Positions 27,708-36,338 of a stretch of DNA of 41,074 nucleotides are shown one piece after another. Position numbers and translations under genes: made by a program. The notes beneath the pieces were generated by a model, which was not told where the DNA came from, did not search any database, and saw only the letters and a list, made by a program, of their open reading frames with translations. Origin of the DNA: Candidatus Staskawiczbacteria bacterium (GTDB lineage Bacteria > Patescibacteriota > Minisyncoccia > Minisyncoccales > Staskawiczbacteraceae); assembly GCA_903854535.1 (NCBI GenBank), contig CAINWR010000027.1, forward strand, positions 1-41,074. The letters run 5' to 3'. Numbering within the stretch: position 1 is the stretch's first letter; the number at the start of each line of letters is the position of its first letter.

Positions 27708-27779
27708 CGGGGTATGGTGCAACGGCTAGCACGAGCGCTTTGGGAGCGCTTAATCTCAGTTCGAATCTGAGTACCCCGA
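27708..27779 (+). tRNA. tRNA-Pro (anticodon TGG)
   Basis: Acceptor CGGGGTA/TACCCCG; D stem GTGC/GCAC; anticodon loop TTTGGGA; T arm CTCAG TTCGAAT CTGAG. Confidence 0.93.
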
Positions 27780-27801
27780 CACGTAGTTATTTTGTTGATA
27801 T

Positions 27802-27872
27802 GCGGGTATCGTATATCGGTATTACCTTAGCTTTCCAAGCTAATGAGAGGAGTTCGACTCTCCTTACCCGCT
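27802..27872 (+). tRNA. tRNA-Gly (anticodon TCC)
   Basis: Acceptor GCGGGTA/TACCCGC; anticodon stem TTAGC/GCTAA with loop TTTCCAA; T arm AGGAG TTCGACT CTCCT. Confidence 0.92.
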
Positions 27873-27895
27873 CATTTTTTAAAATTTCAAAAAAT

Positions 27896-27924
27896 GAGCG
27901 AGGCTCGCCATAGGCGGCCCGCTC
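27896..27924. repeat. Bulged hairpin repeat GAGCGAGGCTCGCCATAGGCGGCCCGCTC
   Basis: Second copy of 6347-6375; differences fall in the apical loop. Confidence 0.75.
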
Positions 27925-27932
27925 CATAAAAT

Positions 27933-27953
27933 TCGCCTTTTCGGCGATTTTTT
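27933..27953 (+). terminator. Terminator after the tRNA pair
   Basis: TCGCC..GGCGA-TTTTTT. Confidence 0.75.
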
Positions 27954-27994
27954 GATATTATAAATTTGTAAGAAAATAGTTAAAATTAAAAATT

Positions 27995-28570
27995 ATGAAT
28001 AAGCAAATTAAAGTTATTATTTCAATTGTTGTTGTAATTATTGTTTTGATAATGGGGGTCTTAAGTGTTTATTTGTATAAAGAAAAAATAAAAAAAGATT
28101 CACCAATTGTAAATGATTTTCAAGAATGTGTTGATGTGGCAGGTCTTGTAGAAGAAAGTTATCCTCGCCAATGCAATTTTAATGGTCATAATTTTACTGA
28201 AGATATTGGAAATGAGCAAGAAAAATCAGATTTGATTATTTTAGAAAATCCGCGCCCAAATCAAATTATCCAAAGTCCTTTGTTAATTAAAGGGAGGGCA
28301 AGAGGAATGTGGTTTTTTGAAGCAAATTTTCCTGTAATTCTTGTAAATTGGGATGGCTTAATAATAGCAGAGGGATTTGCTACTGCGAAAGGAGATTGGA
28401 TGACAGAAGAATTTGTGCCTTTTGAAGCAAATCTTTATTTTACAATTGATAAAGATATTTATAGTAATAGAGGCGCTTTAATATTAAAAAAAGATAATCC
28501 TTCTGGTTTACCAGAGCATAATGATGCATTAGAAATCCCAATAATTTTTGAAGATATAAAAAATAAATAA
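27995..28570 (+). CDS. Membrane-anchored Gmad2-type immunoglobulin-like domain protein
   Basis: N-terminal TM; DLIILENPRPNQIIQSPLLIKGRARGMWFFEANFPV. Confidence 0.75.
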   Translation: MNKQIKVIISIVVVIIVLIMGVLSVYLYKEKIKKDSPIVNDFQECVDVAGLVEESYPRQCNFNGHNFTEDIGNEQEKSDLIILENPRPNQIIQSPLLIKGRARGMWFFEANFPVILVNWDGLIIAEGFATAKGDWMTEEFVPFEANLYFTIDKDIYSNRGALILKKDNPSGLPEHNDALEIPIIFEDIKNK

Positions 28571-28604
28571 GTTGGAATTATTAATTTTTATTTTTATTTA
28601 ACTA

Positions 28605-28625
28605 AGCCCTTAATTGGGCTTTTTG
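28605..28625 (+). terminator. Terminator of the Gmad2 gene
   Basis: AGCCC-TTAATT-GGGCT-TTTT. Confidence 0.75.
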
Positions 28626-28632
28626 GTTGTAA

Positions 28633-28657
28633 CAAAAGACCCGAGATATTTCTCGGG
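28633..28657 (-). terminator. Terminator of cassette E
   Basis: CCCGAGA-AATA-TCTCGGG-TCTTTT on the minus strand. Confidence 0.85.
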
Positions 28658-28688
28658 CATGGCTTGGGGAGTAAAGGCCTAGCAAGGC

Positions 28689-28937
28689 TTATCGCCCGCG
28701 ACAAGACCTCTCCTTGTAGTTAAGCTGTCGCTTACGGCGATAACACCTTGGCTCGTTTAACTTTTTCTCGATTGCTTCTTTTACCGCAGTAGGTACTTTA
28801 AAATCATCTGACGAATCTTCAGACCCATCATTGAATCTATAGATGCACCATTCTCCACTGTGATAATCGCCTTTTGCAAAGAAGGTGACTTTTTTGCCTG
28901 TTTTTGTTTCAACACACTCAATCTCTATATAAACCAT
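28689..28937 (-). CDS. Orphan hypothetical protein, 82 aa (cassette E)
   Basis: SD AAAGGAGAG directly before ATG; own terminator. Confidence 0.7.
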   Translation of the reverse strand: MVYIEIECVETKTGKKVTFFAKGDYHSGEWCIYRFNDGSEDSSDDFKVPTAVKEAIEKKLNEPRCYRRKRQLNYKERSCRGR

Positions 28938-29069
28938 TGCACTCTCCTTTGGTTAGAGGATATGTTTACTTATTTTATAGTAGACCTTTTTATTAAAACT
29001 TCAATAGTTTTGTTATTTTTATATTAGTGATATAATAAATCAATATTAATAAATTAAATAAAAAATCAT

Positions 29070-29423
29070 ATGGAAGATTTAAATAATCAATCTTCGCCAA
29101 ATAATTTATCACAAGATAATATTCCATCTCAAGCTTCAAGTACACCTCCTTTGCCAGAAAAAAGAAAATCAACAAGTGTTTTGAAAATTTTAGTTGTTGT
29201 AATTGTTTTGCTATTAGTTGGTGTTGGAGCTTTTGGTGCTGTATTATACACAAGAGTATATGATCCAGCTTGGAGTCCTTTCAGGCCAAACCCAGAGCAG
29301 GTTTTAATGCAGATGATGCAAAATATGCAGAATGTAAAAACTGTTAGCTCTCAAACAAAAATGAGCTTATCTTTCGATGATAGTAAAAAAATAAATATTG
29401 ATTTCTTGATTGCATATCCATAA
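29070..29423 (+). CDS. Short TM-anchored protein, possibly a truncated gene
   Basis: Low-complexity N-terminus, TM helix, then PNPEQVLMQMMQNMQNVKTVSSQTKMSLSF ending abruptly. Confidence 0.5.
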   Translation: MEDLNNQSSPNNLSQDNIPSQASSTPPLPEKRKSTSVLKILVVVIVLLLVGVGAFGAVLYTRVYDPAWSPFRPNPEQVLMQMMQNMQNVKTVSSQTKMSLSFDDSKKINIDFLIAYP

Positions 29424-29656
29424 TTGTAAAATGAAGTTAATTGTAATTGATTTTATTGTTTCAATTTACAATTTCCATCGTCTTACCGCAATGAATTTCG
29501 GTTTGAAATTATATGATTTAACCGACATGCTTTCAGTTTGATTTTATATGATTTAATACGTTAACTTGAGGATATTAGATATTTCTGGTATAATTAGACT
29601 ATAAAAATTGTTTAAAGGTCGGATAAAAATTTAAATTATTAAATAAATAAAAAAAT

Positions 29657-30109
29657 ATGGAAGGAGAAATAAATCATGAGGAAGAACAAGTTTCAACTGA
29701 AAATCCACCTGCAGAGAGCTTAGAAGGTGGAAGCATAGAAGGGCAAGAGATAAATGCAGAAAATATTATAGAAAAAAAGAAAGAATTTAGACAAAGAGAG
29801 AAAAGCTGGAAAGATGGTGTTAATGAAGTAATTGATGCATATAGTGAATTTGGTTTTGCAAAAGCAGGAAAATCAAAGGATGATGAGTATTCTGCATTTG
29901 GAAAAATGTTTTTATATTCAAAAGATAATCCAGAAATGTTTGAACATGGAAGAGGTCAAGAGTTTCTTAAAGTTTTAGAAGTTTTAACTGGAAAGTTTGT
30001 AGAAATTTCTACTCTTAAAGGGGAAATACAAAAGTACGAATATAGAAAAGAGAAACAAGGACAAGATGAAAAAGGAAAATCCTTACTTGATAAACTTAGT
30101 GCAATTTAA
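29657..30109 (+). CDS. Hypothetical protein, 150 aa
   Basis: ORF with A/T leader and downstream terminator. Confidence 0.55.
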   Translation: MEGEINHEEEQVSTENPPAESLEGGSIEGQEINAENIIEKKKEFRQREKSWKDGVNEVIDAYSEFGFAKAGKSKDDEYSAFGKMFLYSKDNPEMFEHGRGQEFLKVLEVLTGKFVEISTLKGEIQKYEYRKEKQGQDEKGKSLLDKLSAI

Positions 30110-30131
30110 TTTTTTGAACTTAGAAAATTAC

Positions 30132-30158
30132 AAAAAAGCCAAAAAAAATGGCTTTTTT
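30132..30158 (+). terminator. Terminator
   Basis: AAAAAAGCC..GGCTTTTTT. Confidence 0.8.
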
Positions 30159-30224
30159 GCTTTTAATTTTAGAATTTTATAAAAATTAATAGTTATTCAC
30201 AGATTTTTGTGCTCAAAGTGGGGC

Positions 30225-30252
30225 TTGACTCGGTTTTTAAATCAAGTAAAAT
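30225..30252 (+). promoter_or_regulatory. Promoter of nrdD
   Basis: TTGACT-16-TAAAAT. Confidence 0.6.
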
Positions 30253-30302
30253 AGATTATGCAACTTATAAAAACAATTTAGAAAAATATTAAAATTAAAA
30301 AC

Positions 30303-32456
30303 ATGTCAAAGCCAAAAAAAGTTAAAAAAATATCAGCTCCAGCAAAACAAGAAAATAAAATAACAAAAGTTTTAAAAAGAGATGGGAGGGTTGTTGAGTT
30401 TGAGCCAGAAAAAATTATTGATGCAGTACACAAAGCCATTACATCTGTTGGGCATGGTAATGGAGCTGAATCAAAAAAAGTTGGCAATAGAGTTGTTGAT
30501 ATTTTAAATAGAAGATTTAAAAAAGATGAAATTCCAACAATTGAACAAATCCAAGATATTGTAGAAGAAGTTTTGATTTTAGAGGGATTAGTTGAAGAAG
30601 CAAGAGCATATATATTATATAGAGAGCAGAGAAGAAAGGTAAGGGAGCTAGGAACTGCTGTTGATGAATCCTCAGAAAAAGTTGACAGTTATTTAAAGGA
30701 GCTTGATTGGCAGGTTAAAGAAAATGCCAACATGACATTTTCTTTGCAGGGACTTAATCAATATGTGGGATCATATATTTCCAAAAAATATTGGTTAAAC
30801 AAGATCTATCCAAAAGAAATTAGAGAAGCTGCTTTTGCTGAAGATTTTCACATTCATAATTTGGAATTAATTGCCCCTTATTGTGCGGGTTGGGATTTAT
30901 ATGACTTTTTAGTAAAAGGTTTTGGTGGAGTGTCGGGAAAAATTGAATGTAAACCTCCAAAACATTTCAGGACTGCTTTGGGGCAATTAGTGAATGTGCT
31001 TTTTACTCTTCAAGGAGAAACAGCTGGGGCTAATGCAGTATCTAATTTTGATACATTACTTGCTCCATTTATAAGATATGATGGTTTAACTTATAAGCAA
31101 GTAAAACAAGCAATGCAAGAATTTTTGTATAATTGTATGGTGCCTACTCGTGTAGGATTTCAAACACCATTTTTAAATGTTTCTTTAGATGTAAAACCAC
31201 CAGCATTTTTAGCTAAAATGCCGGTTGTAATTGGTGGAGAAATAAAAAACGAAACTTATGGGGAATTTCAAGAGGAAATGAATATGTTTATTCAAGCTTT
31301 TTATGAAGGTTTAATGGAGGGAGATGCTAAAGGCAGACCATTTACTTTCCCAATACCAACAGTTTCAATTGGAAAAGATTTTGATTGGGATAATCCAAAT
31401 TTAGATAAATTATGGGAAGCAACTGCCAAATATGGAATTAATTATTTTTCAAACTTTGTGCAATCAGATATGAGTCCAGATGATGCAAGGTCAATGTGTT
31501 GCCGACTTAGATTAGATAATAGAGAATTATATAAAAGGGGCGGGGGGCTTTTTGGATCTAGTCCAAAGACCGGCTCAATTGGAGTAGTTACAATCAATTT
31601 GCCAAGAATTGGTTATTTATCAAAAACTAAAAAAGAATTTTTTGAAAGATTGGGGCATTTAATGGACTTAGCAAAAGAGTCTCTGGAAATTAAAAGAAAA
31701 GCTTTAGACAATTTTATGGATAAAGGGCTTTATCCATTTTCAAGACATTATTTGTCTGATGTGAAAAAAATGAGAGATACTTATTTTGGAAATCATTTTT
31801 CAACGATTGGATTAATTGGAATGAACGAAACTTTGCTTAATTTTATGGGAGTGGGAATTACTGACAAGCAAGGTAAAAAATTTGCTTTAGAGGTTATGGA
31901 CTTTATGAGGGACACAATGATAAAATTTCAAGAAGAAACTGGAAACTTATATAATTTAGAAGCAACTCCTGGGGAGGGGACGGCTTATAGGCAAGCAAAA
32001 GCAGATAAAGAAAGATTTCCAGATATTATTACAGCTGGCACGAAAGAAGTGCCATATTACACAAATTCAACTCATCTGCCAGTAAATTATACAGATGACC
32101 CATTTGAAGCTTTAGAATTGCAAGATGAATTACAAACAAAATATACTGGCGGAACTGTGCTTCATTTATTTTTAGGGGAAAAGATTTCTGATCCAAATTC
32201 AGCTAAAAATCTTGTAAGAAAAGTTTTTGATAAATTTCATTTACCATACATAACCTTAACTCCAACATTTTCTATTTGCCCAACTCATGGATATATTGCA
32301 GGAGAACATTTTGAATGTCCACAGTGTGCTATTAAACAACCTTGTGAAGTATATTCAAGAGTAGTGGGTTATATTAGACCGGTGGGTCAATGGAACAACG
32401 GCAAAAAACAAGAATATGGCGAAAGAAAAGAATACAAAATGCCAGCAAAATGTTAA
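30303..32456 (+). CDS. nrdD: Anaerobic (class III) ribonucleoside-triphosphate reductase
   Basis: N-terminal ATP cone (KVLKRDGRVVEFEPEKI); C-terminal CPTHGYIAGEHFECPQC zinc site; RVVGYIRPVGQWN glycyl motif. Confidence 0.94.
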   Translation: MSKPKKVKKISAPAKQENKITKVLKRDGRVVEFEPEKIIDAVHKAITSVGHGNGAESKKVGNRVVDILNRRFKKDEIPTIEQIQDIVEEVLILEGLVEEARAYILYREQRRKVRELGTAVDESSEKVDSYLKELDWQVKENANMTFSLQGLNQYVGSYISKKYWLNKIYPKEIREAAFAEDFHIHNLELIAPYCAGWDLYDFLVKGFGGVSGKIECKPPKHFRTALGQLVNVLFTLQGETAGANAVSNFDTLLAPFIRYDGLTYKQVKQAMQEFLYNCMVPTRVGFQTPFLNVSLDVKPPAFLAKMPVVIGGEIKNETYGEFQEEMNMFIQAFYEGLMEGDAKGRPFTFPIPTVSIGKDFDWDNPNLDKLWEATAKYGINYFSNFVQSDMSPDDARSMCCRLRLDNRELYKRGGGLFGSSPKTGSIGVVTINLPRIGYLSKTKKEFFERLGHLMDLAKESLEIKRKALDNFMDKGLYPFSRHYLSDVKKMRDTYFGNHFSTIGLIGMNETLLNFMGVGITDKQGKKFALEVMDFMRDTMIKFQEETGNLYNLEATPGEGTAYRQAKADKERFPDIITAGTKEVPYYTNSTHLPVNYTDDPFEALELQDELQTKYTGGTVLHLFLGEKISDPNSAKNLVRKVFDKFHLPYITLTPTFSICPTHGYIAGEHFECPQCAIKQPCEVYSRVVGYIRPVGQWNNGKKQEYGERKEYKMPAKC

Positions 32457-32467
32457 ATAAGAAGCAA

Positions 32468-32504
32468 GCCCTCCTTCGTCCCGCTTAGCGGGACTACGAA
32501 GGGC
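32468..32504. repeat. Long hairpin repeat-like element
   Basis: GCCCTCCTTCGTCCCGCTTAGCGGGACTACGAAGGGC, nested stems. Confidence 0.65.
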
Positions 32505-32524
32505 AAGTAGGACCTCCAAAAAGT

Positions 32525-32548
32525 CGCTTTGCAATGAAGCGGTTTTTT
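32525..32548 (+). terminator. Terminator
   Basis: CGCTT..AAGCG-GTTTTTTT. Confidence 0.65.
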
Positions 32549-32589
32549 TGTATAATAAATAATAAAAATTAAATTTGAAATTTAAAAAT

Positions 32590-33558
32590 ATGCAAGTGAA
32601 AAATTTATTTGATGTGTTAAAAAAACAAAAGATATTAAAGTCTATATTTTTACATTCGTTAACAGTTTTAATTTCTGTGTTAGTTGTTTTTGCAATAACT
32701 AATGCCGGAAGCTTAAGCCCAACACTAAGCCCAGCTTCAACATTTTACACACTTGCAGATATTTACACGCGCCTCACAACCAATGCCACAGCAACAGAAG
32801 CAAACCACGATTTAAATACAAGCAATTCCCCAGCATCAACCTTCTACACACTCAAACAAATCTACGATGTAATTCCTACAATTGACCCAGCAAAAGTAAA
32901 TGTTGGCACAACATATCTTGGAGTTACAGGAACTTTACTTGGCAATATGTGGAATGGGACTGCAGGCATCACTGTTTTGCCTGCTGGTGCATATCCTCAG
33001 TCGCTTGGAGGTGTGGAAGATTGGAATAGAAACACGGTAATGCCAGTAGATACATATAAATCAACTTGGGTTTCTTGTCATGCGGGAAGCACTCCAAATG
33101 ATGCGGGCAACAATTATTGTGGCACAAATGATACGAATGCAGATAAATTAGATGTTGATACTGGTTTAATATGGTCAAAAATGTTAAATAATGGCGTCTC
33201 ACATAGATGGTTTTGGGCAAATAATTGCGCTTATCCAAATGGGCTTCCTGGAGACGATGGAGTTTGTAATTCCAATGGAGAGGTTGCATGTCAGTGTGTA
33301 AAGTTGACTAGTAACAAAACTGGATGTGAGGCGCAAGATGGTTGGCACCTTCCTTATCAAAAAGAGCTAATGCAAGCATATATCAATGGATCTTGGAGTG
33401 GATTGTCTCCAGGGACTTGGTTTTATTGGGCCTCTACTACTGCATCTCAATATACTGAAAGGGCGTGGTTTGTGGATATATCTTCTGGTAATACGGTTTA
33501 TAGTAATAAAACAAATTATAATCAGACTCTATGCGTAAGGTCAATATATAATAATTAA
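32590..33558 (+). CDS. Exported DUF1566 (Lcl C-type-lectin-like) protein
   Basis: N-terminal signal/TM; duplicated SPASTFYTLxxIY; DGWHLPYQKELMQAY..WASTTAS..LCVRSI. Confidence 0.75.
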   Translation: MQVKNLFDVLKKQKILKSIFLHSLTVLISVLVVFAITNAGSLSPTLSPASTFYTLADIYTRLTTNATATEANHDLNTSNSPASTFYTLKQIYDVIPTIDPAKVNVGTTYLGVTGTLLGNMWNGTAGITVLPAGAYPQSLGGVEDWNRNTVMPVDTYKSTWVSCHAGSTPNDAGNNYCGTNDTNADKLDVDTGLIWSKMLNNGVSHRWFWANNCAYPNGLPGDDGVCNSNGEVACQCVKLTSNKTGCEAQDGWHLPYQKELMQAYINGSWSGLSPGTWFYWASTTASQYTERAWFVDISSGNTVYSNKTNYNQTLCVRSIYNN

Positions 33559-33595
33559 AAATATTTATTTTAGCGTATGTTAAGATAAAAATAAT

Positions 33596-33805
33596 ATGAT
33601 AAAATTAGGAAAGTATAGACATTTTAAAGGGAAAGAATATGAAGTTATTGGAGTTGCAAAACATAGCGAAACTTTAGAAGATTTTGTAATATACAAAGCA
33701 CTTTACAATGAAGGACAAATTTGGGCTAGACCAATAAATAATTTTCTAGAAGAAGTTGAAGTCGATGGTCAAAAAATTCTAAGATTTATTTATATAGAAA
33801 AATAA
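33596..33805 (+). CDS. DUF1653 protein
   Basis: GKYRHFKGKEYEVIGVAKHSETLEDFVIYKALYN. Confidence 0.88.
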   Translation: MIKLGKYRHFKGKEYEVIGVAKHSETLEDFVIYKALYNEGQIWARPINNFLEEVEVDGQKILRFIYIEK

Positions 33806-33809
33806 AATT

Positions 33810-34331
33810 ATGTTAACAGTAGAACAAGAAAAATGGTTAGAACATTTAAATAGCACAGATAAAATTGAGATTTTAGCATATAATCCGGAATCAAATATAG
33901 TTTTTGAGGAAATTAAAAAAGAAATTCATAATTTCTTGCCAGAAGTGGAAGTTTTACATTGTGGTTCTACTGCTTTAGAAATTTTGGGTCAAAGTGAAAT
34001 AGACATTTATGTACCTGTTTTAGAAAAAGATTTTGATAGATATCTAGAAAAAATGAAAGAACATTTTGGCCAGCCTGCTAGCTTTTATCCATTAGAAAGA
34101 GTAAGATTTGTAAGGCGTGATAATAGAATGAAAATAACTATATTTTTAATGAATCAAGAGTTAGATAAATGGAAAGATCATATTAAATTTGAAAATTATT
34201 TAAAAGAAAATAAAGAAGCTTTGCAAAAATATATCAAAGTAAAAGAAGAAAGTAACGGCTTATCAACTCGCGAATATTATCGCAAAAAGCTAGAGTTTAT
34301 AAATGAAATATCAAATAAAATAAAAACATAA
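33810..34331 (+). CDS. GrpB-family nucleotidyltransferase-like protein
   Basis: EVEVLHCGSTALEILGQSEIDIYV..HIKFENYLKENKEALQKY. Confidence 0.82.
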   Translation: MLTVEQEKWLEHLNSTDKIEILAYNPESNIVFEEIKKEIHNFLPEVEVLHCGSTALEILGQSEIDIYVPVLEKDFDRYLEKMKEHFGQPASFYPLERVRFVRRDNRMKITIFLMNQELDKWKDHIKFENYLKENKEALQKYIKVKEESNGLSTREYYRKKLEFINEISNKIKT

Positions 34332-34385
34332 TAAAATATCCTTGGTTATCATGTGATAACCTTAAAATAAATTTAGCTAATAAAT

Positions 34386-35189
34386 ATGAGTATGAATTTT
34401 TCAAGAGATCGAGAACCTGTGGCAGGAAGTATTGTGCCAGATTTTGATTATGCAGAATCGCAGTTTGAAGATAGAAAAGCACGACTTCAAGAAATTGCTG
34501 ACAGAAGCCATTTGTTCGAGACTGAGGATGGCTATAAAAGAAAGGTTTTTGCCCATAGTGGATATGTTTTCTTTCCTGATGTTAGTAAAAGAATGGAGTT
34601 TGATAAGTTAAACAATTTAGCTGATAAGGCGCCAAATTTGATTTATGCATTACCACCTTCTTCTGAAATTAAAAAATTAACACCATGGGACAAAGAAGTA
34701 GTAGAGGCATACGCTGGAAGATATAAGATTCACTTGATGCCTTGTCAGGAATATGTTCCGTTTGTGATTGCAAGATTGCATGAAGCCCTAGAGAGTGATC
34801 TTGAATTTAGAAATGCATTGAAAAATTTTAAGGTTTTTGAAGGCACAGAGGATTATAGAAAAAAGCAAAAAGACGTCTTTCCAATTATTGTTTTGTATCC
34901 GCATCCCACAAAAGAAAATGCACAAATTGTTTTAGATAAGGTTTTGGAATGTTTTAAAGATTTTGATAATATTAGCACTGGTGAAACTCCGCGATTAAAT
35001 CAAAAAATTACAGATTTAGTTCATTATGCTCAAGGAGATGCTGATATCAAAAAAAGATATAAAAAACACATTGAATCTTTATGGGGAGAAGGCGTTGCTG
35101 ATTCTGGAGGTATTTTCGAGTCAGACTTTATTCATTTTAAGGGTGATTATAAATTAAAGTTACCAGATATGGGGACAAAAAATAAATAA
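34386..35189 (+). CDS. Hypothetical protein, 267 aa
   Basis: Long ORF in host-style composition. Confidence 0.55.
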   Translation: MSMNFSRDREPVAGSIVPDFDYAESQFEDRKARLQEIADRSHLFETEDGYKRKVFAHSGYVFFPDVSKRMEFDKLNNLADKAPNLIYALPPSSEIKKLTPWDKEVVEAYAGRYKIHLMPCQEYVPFVIARLHEALESDLEFRNALKNFKVFEGTEDYRKKQKDVFPIIVLYPHPTKENAQIVLDKVLECFKDFDNISTGETPRLNQKITDLVHYAQGDADIKKRYKKHIESLWGEGVADSGGIFESDFIHFKGDYKLKLPDMGTKNK

Positions 35190-35207
35190 AAAATAAATTT
35201 TAAAAAT

Positions 35208-35930
35208 ATGATAATAGCTGGGTTGCAAAAAACAACATTAATAGATTATCCGGGCAAGATTGCTTGTATTGTTTTTTTGGCTGGATGTAATTTTAGATGT
35301 CCTTGGTGTTATTCTGCAGAATTAGTTTTGCCAGGAAAAATTATAAAACAGCCAAGAATCTCAGAAAAAGAAATTTTTGATTTTTTAAAAACTAGAAAAG
35401 GACTTTTGGAGGGGGTTGTTTTATGTGGGGGAGAGCCAACAATAAATAAAGATTTGCCAAAGTTTATAAAAAAAATAAAAAATATGGGTTTTGCAGTTAA
35501 GCTTGATACAAATGGATCAAATCCTAAAATGCTTCAAGAATTAATTGATGCAAAATTAATAGATTATGTGGCAATGGATATTAAGACTTCGCAAAAGTCA
35601 AAAGTCAAAAGTCAAAAGTTTAATTATGAAGATTTATTTATTGATGGTGTAGGCATGAAAGACATAGAAAGGTCTGTAGAGATTTTGAAGAAAGGCTTAA
35701 TTGACTGGGAATTTAGAACAACTGTAGTGCCTAGCGTACATACAAAAGAAGATTTTTTACAGATTGCTAATTGGATAGGCGGGCCTAGTGTAAAATATTA
35801 TTTACAGAATTTTGTAGCTCAAAAAACAATTGATCCGGATTTTGAGAAAATAAAGTCATATAACAAAGATTGGTTAGAAGAAGTTGCTAAAGAAATTTCT
35901 CCTTATTTTAAAGAATGTAAAGTCAGGTAA
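35208..35930 (+). CDS. nrdG: Anaerobic ribonucleotide reductase-activating radical SAM protein
   Basis: GLQKTTLIDYPGKIACIVFLAGCNFRCPWCYSAELV (CxxxCxxC), VVLCGGEPT. Confidence 0.88.
   Translation: MIIAGLQKTTLIDYPGKIACIVFLAGCNFRCPWCYSAELVLPGKIIKQPRISEKEIFDFLKTRKGLLEGVVLCGGEPTINKDLPKFIKKIKNMGFAVKLDTNGSNPKMLQELIDAKLIDYVAMDIKTSQKSKVKSQKFNYEDLFIDGVGMKDIERSVEILKKGLIDWEFRTTVVPSVHTKEDFLQIANWIGGPSVKYYLQNFVAQKTIDPDFEKIKSYNKDWLEEVAKEISPYFKECKVR
35592..35619 (+). repeat. Tandem heptamer (CAAAAGT)x4 inside the nrdG-like CDS
   Basis: Encodes QKSKVKSQK. Confidence 0.85.
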
Positions 35931-35940
35931 ATTTTTATAA

Positions 35941-35965
35941 AAGAAAAGTCGCTTTTTGGGCGACT
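35941..35965 (-). terminator. Terminator of cassette F
   Basis: AGTCGC-CCAAAAA-GCGACT-TTTCTTTT on the minus strand. Confidence 0.75.
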
Positions 35966-35989
35966 ATATATTACTTAAAGGCTAAGCTG

Positions 35990-36268
35990 TTAGATATCTT
36001 TTTCTGCAAAAGATATTTTACAGCCATAATCTTCTACAAACTCTTGTAGAGCAGAGTCGAGCTCTTTGTTGAGCTTCTCATTGCGATCTATCCATTTAAA
36101 GCAAATTAAATTGCCTTTTTTGGAGCAACAGGTTCCTGCAACAAATTGTATAATTCTTTCTATTACAGGTTGAGCTAATTGCTTAATATCATCAGCCATT
36201 TGCATGGTGATGATTACAAATTTGCCCAATCCTTCTTCCATGTAACAAGGGTTATTAGTTGTCATCAT
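35990..36268 (-). CDS. Orphan hypothetical protein, 92 aa (cassette F)
   Basis: ORF track uses GTG at 36304; MMTTNNPC at 36268 has weak SD AAAGG; own terminator. Confidence 0.6.
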   Translation of the reverse strand: MMTTNNPCYMEEGLGKFVIITMQMADDIKQLAQPVIERIIQFVAGTCCSKKGNLICFKWIDRNEKLNKELDSALQEFVEDYGCKISFAEKDI

Positions 36269-36338
36269 AGTTTTGCCTTTGCAAAAGAGTGAATGTGCTA
36301 GCACCTATTTAATCATACCAAAAAATAGGAAAAATAAA

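Noticed and set aside
27689-27913. 74-aa ORF
   Set aside because: Runs through the two tRNA genes and a repeat.
29501-29556. Possible mini-CRISPR
   Set aside because: Only two imperfect 21-nt copies with a 14-nt gap; no further repeats and no cas genes.
34346-34367. GGTTATCATGTGATAACC palindrome between grpB-like and the 267-aa gene
   Set aside because: Could be an operator or weak terminator, but there is no T-run, no second copy and no regulator to tie it to.
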